Source: Limnoperna fortunei (lineage: Eukaryota > Mollusca > Bivalvia > Mytilida > Modiolidae). From it: a stretch of DNA of 64,000 bases. Shown here piece after piece: positions 57,769-64,000 of this stretch (positions within the stretch are counted from its first letter, which is position 1; each line of letters opens with the position of its first letter). The notes beneath the pieces were generated by a model, which worked only from the letters and a program-made list of their open reading frames with translations, did no database searches and was not told where the DNA came from. The translations under genes were made by a program, and so were the position numbers. Where the stretch lies: contig OX104113.1 of assembly GCA_944474755.1 (NCBI GenBank), positions 55,758,074 to 55,822,073 of the forward strand, written 5' to 3'.

Positions 57769-59510
57769 TATTATTTTTTTTTTCTGCCACAGATGTCAAA
57801 AAAGTGTCTTGACGTATCGCTTTGAAACTTGGCACAATTAACCGACACTACCTGGGCTCGACCTGAGTCACCCTGCGACACCGATCTATTTTTAGTAACA
57901 GAGTTATCTCCCCAAACACTGTTTACCCTTGTGTTCAGATAAACTCAGAAACCATGACAGATATCAAAAATCTAAAGGGGGGAAAATGTTGTCTGACTTA
58001 TGGCCATGATTTGTCATGCAAAAAAACATTCTTCGATCCACTTCCTGTTTACGCGATTTTGACGCGAAGTTTGTCGAAAACGTCAAAGTTGTCGGATTTA
58101 CACAAAACTTGGTTTCCAAGTAGATATGAGGGTCCTAATTACACGTATCGGATCAAAAAAATTTTTTAGTCCACCATTTTCAAAATGGCCGCCATTGAAA
58201 TTTTGTTTTCAATATAACTCAAAAACCATAAAAAATTGAAGCAGACAATATATAAGAAAAATGTTCCTCTCATTGAGATCTACATTTGATATAATATTCG
58301 AAAACTGTGCGACAAGCCGTTTTAGAGGTTATGGCCCTTGACAGGTTTCGGCTAAATTTTGTTTTCGAAATAACTCAAAAAACCGTAAAAAATTGAAGCA
58401 GACAATATATCAGAAAAATGTTCCTCTCATTGAGATCTACATTTGATATCACGGTTCAAAAACTGTGCGACAAACCGTTTTAGAGGTTATGGCCCTTGAC
58501 AGGTTTCGGCTAAATTTTGTTTTCGAAATAACTCAAAAACCATACAAAATTGAAGCAGACAATATATGAGAAAAATGTTCCTCTCATTGAGATCTACATT
58601 TGATATACAGGTTTAAAAACTGTGCGACAAATCGTTTTAGAGGTTATGGCCCTTGACATGTTTCGGCTAAATATTTTTACAAAATAACTCAAAAACCGTA
58701 AAAAATTGAAGCAGACAATATATCAGAAAAATGTTCCTCTCATTAAGATCTACATTTGATATCACTGTTCAAAAACTGTGCTACAAACCGTTTTAGAGGT
58801 TATGGCCCTTGACAGGTTTCGGTAAAATTTTGTTTTCGAAATAACTCAAAAACCATAAAAAATTGAAGCAGACAATATATCAGAAAAATGTTCCTCTCAT
58901 TGAGATCTACATTTGATATACGGGTTCAAAAACTGTGCGACAAACAGTTTTAGAGGTTATGGCCCTTGACAGGTTTCGGCTAAATTTTGTTTTCGAAATA
59001 ACTCAAAAACCATAAAAAATTGAAGCAGACAATATATCAGGAAAATGTTCCTCTTATTGAGATCTACATTTGATATACAGGTTCCAAAACTGTGCGACAA
59101 ACCGTTTTAGAGGTTATGGCCCTTGACAGGTTTCGGCTAAATTTTGCTTTCGAAATAACTCAAAAACCATAAAAATATAAAGCAGACAATATATCAGAAA
59201 AATGTTCCTCTCATTGAGATCTACATTTGATTTGATTATTGAAAACTGTGCGATTAATCGTTTTCAAGTTATGGCCGTTGACATTTTTCGGCTAATCAGT
59301 TTATGGCTTATAACTTTTAAACCGTCAGAGATAATATAGTGAACATAGGTTTTTTGTGACCGTCTCAACAAGCCCTTCGATTTAGGACCAAAGTCCAATG
59401 GTTATGGGCAGCAATTTTCAAAATTAGCAACCATATACCTAGACATAACACTAAGAAAATGCCGGGAAAGACCTCACATTTGTTCTTTGAACAAATGACT
59501 TTTCATTATT
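57769..59510 (+). mobile_element. X element, copy 3
   Basis: 5' domain with TTTTTCTGCCACAGATGTC and GTGTCTTGACGTATCGC; the TTTTCAAAATGGCCGCCATT block near 58,178; about seven 157 bp monomers (58,200-59,290), most with GTTTTAGAGGTTATGGCCC instead of GTTTTCGAGG. The 3' hairpin at 59,477-59,497 has 9 bp and loop TTT. Confidence 0.83.
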
Positions 59511-59657
59511 AAGGTCTTTCCCCTTTCCAAGGGAAAGACCTTACTGTATTTCTTCTGATTATTATTATTAAGGTCTTTCCCCTTTCCAAGGGAAAGACCT
59601 TACTGTATTTCGTATGATTATTATTAAGGTCTTTCCCCTTTCCAAGGGAAAGACCTT
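59511..59657 (+). repeat. Stack of three U-type palindromes
   Basis: AAGGTCTTTCCCCTTTCC / AAGGGAAAGACCTT at 59,511-59,542, 59,570-59,601 and 59,626-59,657, nearly identical, with ACTGTATTTCTTCTGATTAT linkers. Period 56-59 bp. Confidence 0.93.
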
Positions 59658-60889
59658 ACTGTATTTCTTCTGATTATTATTATTATTTTTTTTTTTATTA
59701 TTCTTCTTCTTTTCCGCCGCAGATGTCAAAAAAGTGTCTTGACGTATCGCTTTGAAACTTGGCACACTTAACCGACACTACCTGGGCTCGACCTGAGTCA
59801 CCCTGCGAAACAAATCTATTTTTAGTAACAGAGTTATCTGCCCCAAACCCAAAAACCTTGTGTTCAGATAAACTCAGAAACCATAACCGTTATCAAAAAT
59901 CTGAAGTGGGGAAAATGTTGCTAGCCTCCTGGTCATGATTCGTTACGCAAAAAATTTTGTTTCCATCAACTTCCTGGTTACGCGATTTTGAAGCGAAATT
60001 TGTCGAAAACGTCAAAGTTGTCGGATTTACACAAAACTTGGTTTCCAAGTAGATATGAGGGTCCTTATTACATATATCGGATCAAAATTTTTTTTCGGTC
60101 CACCATTTTCAAAATGGCCGCCATTGAAATTTTGTTTTCGAAATAACTCAAAAACCATAAAAAATTTAAGCAAACAATATATCAGAAAAATGTTCCTCTC
60201 ATTGAGATCTACATTTGATATAAAGGTTCGAAAACTGTGCGACAAACCGTTTTAGAGGTTATGGCCCTTGACAGGTTTCGGCTAAATTTTGTTTTCGAAA
60301 TAACTCAAAAACCATACAAAATTGAAGCAGACAATATATCAGAAAAATGTTCCTCTCATTGAGATCTACATTTGATATAAGGTTTGAAAACTGTGCGACA
60401 AACCGTTTTCGAGGTTATGGCCCTTGACAGGTTTCGGTTAAATTTTGTTTTCAATATAACTCAAAAACCATAAAAAATTGAAGCAGACAATAGACTAGAA
60501 AAATGTTCCTCTCATTTAGATCTACATTTGATATAATTGGTTGAAAACTGTGCGACAAACCGTTTTAGAGGTTATGGCCCTTGACAGGTTTCGGCTAAAT
60601 TTTGTTTTCAATATAACTCAAAAACCATAAAAAATTGAAGCAGACAATATACTAGAAAAATGTTCCTCTCATTGAGATCTACATTTGATATAAATTGTCG
60701 AAAACTGTCAGACAAACTGTTTTCGAGGTAATGGCCCTTGACACGTTTTGACTAATCAGTTTTTGACTTATAACTTGAAAACGATTAGAGATAATATAGT
60801 AAACATGTATATTTAAAGTTATCCTCTCATCAAAACCTTCATTTAGTATAATGTATCCGAAACTGTTATATAAACTGTATTCGGGTTAT
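59658..60889 (+). mobile_element. U element, copy 3
   Basis: An (ATT)n and T-rich run, TTCCGCCGCAGATGTC, the U-type 5' domain, the TTTTCAAAATGGCCGCCATT block near 60,104 and about four 157 bp monomers (60,130-60,720). The link to W is shorter than in U1 (TATTCGGGTTATCAGATAAT near 60,880). Confidence 0.83.
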
Positions 60890-61925
60890 CAGATAATATA
60901 GTTAACACGGTTATATGTCGTGCGCGAAAAATCTGCCTAGCTTTTTGACCAATCGTACATCACTGTCCAAAGCTCATGAATATTAAGGAAAACATACATC
61001 ACGATAAAAAAAAAATACACATCTTTGCTGCAATTAATCAGACCTGTCCAGACACTAAAAAGTGTTACAATACAGAAAACGTAACACATAACCAGTATCT
61101 AGAGAGTATCTTATATCTTAGAGCTCATCTGATATGGACCTGATAAGCCTTGTCGAGCGAAAAAAAAAACAACTATAAGAATTCATATGTATCAAGATAT
61201 TAGTACTTTTTGGCTTAGAAAGGGGTAATCATATGAGACTTAAAATTTTTCAATGATGGACAATTCAAAATGGCTTAAACACTAATTTCAAATTTTTAGT
61301 ACATATTAAATGTACTTTTTGTAACATAAAAAACTAACTTTTGGCAAAAATTGAAAAAATAATGAACATTCAGTGAGTTCCGACAGTGTGTAATTATGTG
61401 TCGAGTGAAGAAAACATGCACTTTGTTACAAAATTTGCTGTATTAAACCAAATGTGAAAATTATTAAAAGATTGAAATGATGTTAACTTGCAAATTTATA
61501 CAGAAATTAGCAATTTAAGTGCAATTACTTTAAAAATGGTACACTATATTCCTAAATTTTCATGACAAAATATTCAACACTGTGACAATAGCCTAAATCG
61601 ACACATTTTAAACCAATGTTAAAACAAAACCTTGTGATTTCTACAAGTTTCCCTCTTTTCCTTATTGTTTAATTATTAAATTTAAAATATTTAAAGCTGT
61701 TGTCTCCTATTTTAGTGTGTTTCTCCATTAAAAATGAGTACAAAGCTATTTCTGAATCATAATAATAATATTGTATGGAGACAATCAATTAAAAATACCA
61801 AGATGTATGACAAAATAAGTTTGCATAAAATTGTTATAATGTTTGGTCTACTTTCATAGTGTACATTTTTTCAATATACATGACCAAAACACTAAATTTA
61901 ATCAACTTACTTTGTTAGCTAAATA
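60890..61925 (+). repeat. W segment, copy 3 (uninterrupted)
   Basis: The only W copy without a secondary insertion: it lacks the SINE (empty site near 61,680) and the 1.41 kb insertion (empty site near 61,825). It serves as the reference for both events. Confidence 0.85.
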
Positions 61926-62895
61926 GATGATACTTTCCGTTTAGAATGTGGATTTCAGTCTAAAAACGTATTTCCTCAAAGTACACGAGTCAATAAATCC
62001 TTAAAATCCCAGACTGAAGCACGTGACCACACCTCCCCCTTATTTGTAAATTTCGTCTGCTGTGATGTCCATTTGAGTTATCGTCAGTGAATCATAGTGT
62101 AAATCGTTTCTCAACATGTTGTTCGAACTATCCGAACTGCATTTTACCTCACATTTTAATCAAATTGAAACAATTTCCGACGTGAATTTTTGTGTATTCG
62201 GTCGTCTTCTACGTGACTCGTGTTCCTTATTTTCCACATTCCAGCGTAAAATTCCTATGAATGAAAACGTCTTAAAATGATCGTCGGTAGCTCCTTTTGT
62301 AATAACCCGTGTCGTCCTGAAATATATAAATAATCACTGATATTAAACGTAAGATCGTGCTTCATGTAGCTATAGTATTCGTCCACACAGAACGCAGTAC
62401 GAGAGACAGAAGACGCTGACAAAATGATATGAACGCGACCTTTGACGAAGACACCTCAGTGAAATGTAAAGTGTTCATTTAATGTATACTATAAATAGAG
62501 CGAAATGACAAAGAAGTATTTATTTTACACCAAAATAATGTATATGAATTTTTCAAACTTGTTTAACAAATTTTTGTCACAATATTTAAATCTGCAGAGT
62601 CCGATTTTCCCGTTTTTTCTCAAAATTAGTACAGAGCTATTTGAATCAATGTGAGACAATCAATTAAAAATACCAAGATGAATAACAAAATAAGTTTACA
62701 TGCTGCCCTGGTTGGGGGGCCGGGCCCTTTTTTAAATAATTAGAATGTTATAGAAACAATAGAAAAGAAACCGGGGGAGGAGGAGGCCTACGGATATTTT
62801 ACAATATAAAATAATAGATATTTACCCTCTGGGGTTTATTGTTTGACGTTTAACGTCATTTTTTACTATGGAAATAGGGACAACACCGGAAAGAC
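61926..62895 (+). repeat. Q' segment, copy 3 (uninterrupted)
   Basis: Complete Q': CACGTGACC near 62,022, ACTATAAATAGAGCG near 62,488, GGTTGGGGGGCCGGGCCC near 62,710, GAATGTTATAGAAAC near 62,743 (one mismatch from the heat-shock-element of Q) and a GGAAAGACGGTCAATG junction as in copy 2. A roughly 80 bp direct repeat (about 61,735-61,828 and 62,627-62,702) brackets most of it. Confidence 0.82.
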
Positions 62896-64000
62896 GGTCA
62901 ATGTCGAAAAAGTGTCTTGACGTATCGCTTTGAAACTTGGGACACTTAACCAACATTACCTGGGCTTGACCTGAGTCACCTTGCGAAACCGATCTATTTT
63001 TAGTTACAGAGTTATCTGCCCCAAACCCAAAACCCTTGTGTTCAGATAAACTCAGAAACCATGACAGATATCAAAAGTCTAAAGTGGGGAAAAAATTGTC
63101 TGACTCATGGCCATGATTCGTAATGCAAAAAAAAATTTGATCCACTTCCTGTTAACGCGATTTTGACGCAAAGTTTGTCGAAAATGTCAAAGTTGTTCGA
63201 TTTCCACAAAACTTAGTTTCCAAGTAGATATGAGAGTTCTAATTACATATGTCGGATCAAAATTTTTTTTCGGTCCACCATTTTCAAAATGGCCACCATT
63301 GAAATTTTGTTTTCAATATATCTAAAAAACCATAAAAAATTGAAACAGACAATATATCAGAAAAATGTTCCTCTCATTGAGATCTACATTTGAAATATTT
63401 GGTTGAAAACTGTGCGACAAACCGTTATTGAGGTTATGGCCCTTGACAGGTTTCAGTTAAATTTTGTTTTCAATATAACTCAAAAACCATAAAAAATTGA
63501 AGCAGACAATATATCAGAAAAATGTTCCTCTCATTGAGATCTACATTTAATATAATTGTCGAAAGCTGTGCGACAAACCATTTTCGAGGTTATGGCCCTT
63601 GACAGGTTTTCTAATCAGTTTTTGGCTTATAACTTTAAAACCGTCAGGGATAATACAGTAAACATATGGTTTTTTTGTAACGATCATAACAAGCCCTTCG
63701 TATTAAGACCAAAGTCGAATGGTTATAGGCAGCCATTTTCAAAATGGCTGACACCGTAAATAGTTTTTGTAAAATAACACTGTAACTGTACAAAATTGAA
63801 GCGGAGAATACATGGGAAACGGAATCGGGATCACTAACTAAATTTAAATATCATATTGTATGACGGGAAGTGACATTTTGTCCATAGCAACCAATAAATG
63901 TCCTTAGCAACCATAAATATTCTGACTTAGGACCACTTGCTTTGTACACTAAAACCATGGTAACTGACCGTAAAGTCATTAGCAACTATATAACTAGACA
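62896..64000 (+). mobile_element. V element, copy 2, cut by window end
   Basis: Begins at the same internal point of the U-type 5' domain as V1 and has the same order of parts: TTTTCAAAATGGCCACCATT near 63,280, two 157 bp monomers and the ACATTTTGTCCATAGCAACC region. The 3' end is beyond the window. Confidence 0.8.

Overview
This is nuclear DNA of an animal, most probably a mollusc and perhaps a bivalve. I see no protein-coding gene, rRNA or functional tRNA gene. The window is AT-rich and almost entirely repetitive. Open reading frames are short, low in complexity, and recur only because the DNA around them recurs. The mollusc assignment is an inference. It rests on arrays of AAGGTCAAAGGTCAAGGTCA-type motifs, recurrent GAGTTATCTCCC blocks, 155-158 bp core repeats inside mobile elements (known from bivalve pearl/CvA, BIV160 and Helitron-like HINE repeats) and one tRNA-headed SINE.

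The main content is about three dozen non-autonomous mobile elements lying head to tail, all in the same (+) orientation and joined through (ATT)n runs. I name the families P, Q, R, S, T, U/V/X, Y and Z; W and Q' are passenger segments. They share a modular plan. First comes a 5' palindrome (AAGGTCTTTCC...GGAAAGACCTT, often stacked 2-4 times). A T-rich (ATT)n/pyrimidine tract ending in CCGCC or TCTGCC follows. Next is a 5' domain with CGCGACATATC, TTCACCCTG and GAGTTATCTGCCCC. A variable core follows, often of tandem repeats. The 3' end is GGGAAAGACCTTC, then a GTTC...GAAC hairpin, then TTTAATT. Arms of both hairpin types change in a compensated way between families.

Layout. (1) 1-25,754: array of P, Q, R and R' elements in 4.22 kb and 5.33 kb units, organised as a 9.55 kb higher-order repeat and ending in a deleted R copy. 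(2) 25,757-33,235: two S elements carrying 11 and 25 copies of a 155 bp satellite, with 465 bp and about 1,395 bp higher-order periods. (3) 33,236-39,418: single X, Y and Z elements, the X element with 157 bp core repeats. (4) 39,419-46,446: a U element with core repeats and the W-Q' passenger, opened by a hAT-like element, a SINE, a three-element nest of TIR elements and a small hAT-like MITE. (5) 46,447-51,056: two T elements rich in AGGTCA motifs around a dispersed Q copy. (6) 51,057-64,000: two further U-W-Q'-V composites, one opened by a TIR element and by a 1.4 kb insertion, separated by an X element.

The elements do not cooperate as genes. The window records how short-hairpin elements grow into satellites, exchange passengers and serve as targets for other transposons. 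Several insertions are dated relative to each other because empty copies of the same target lie in this window. No transposase or Rep/helicase is present, so the enzyme that moves the main family cannot be named from this sequence.
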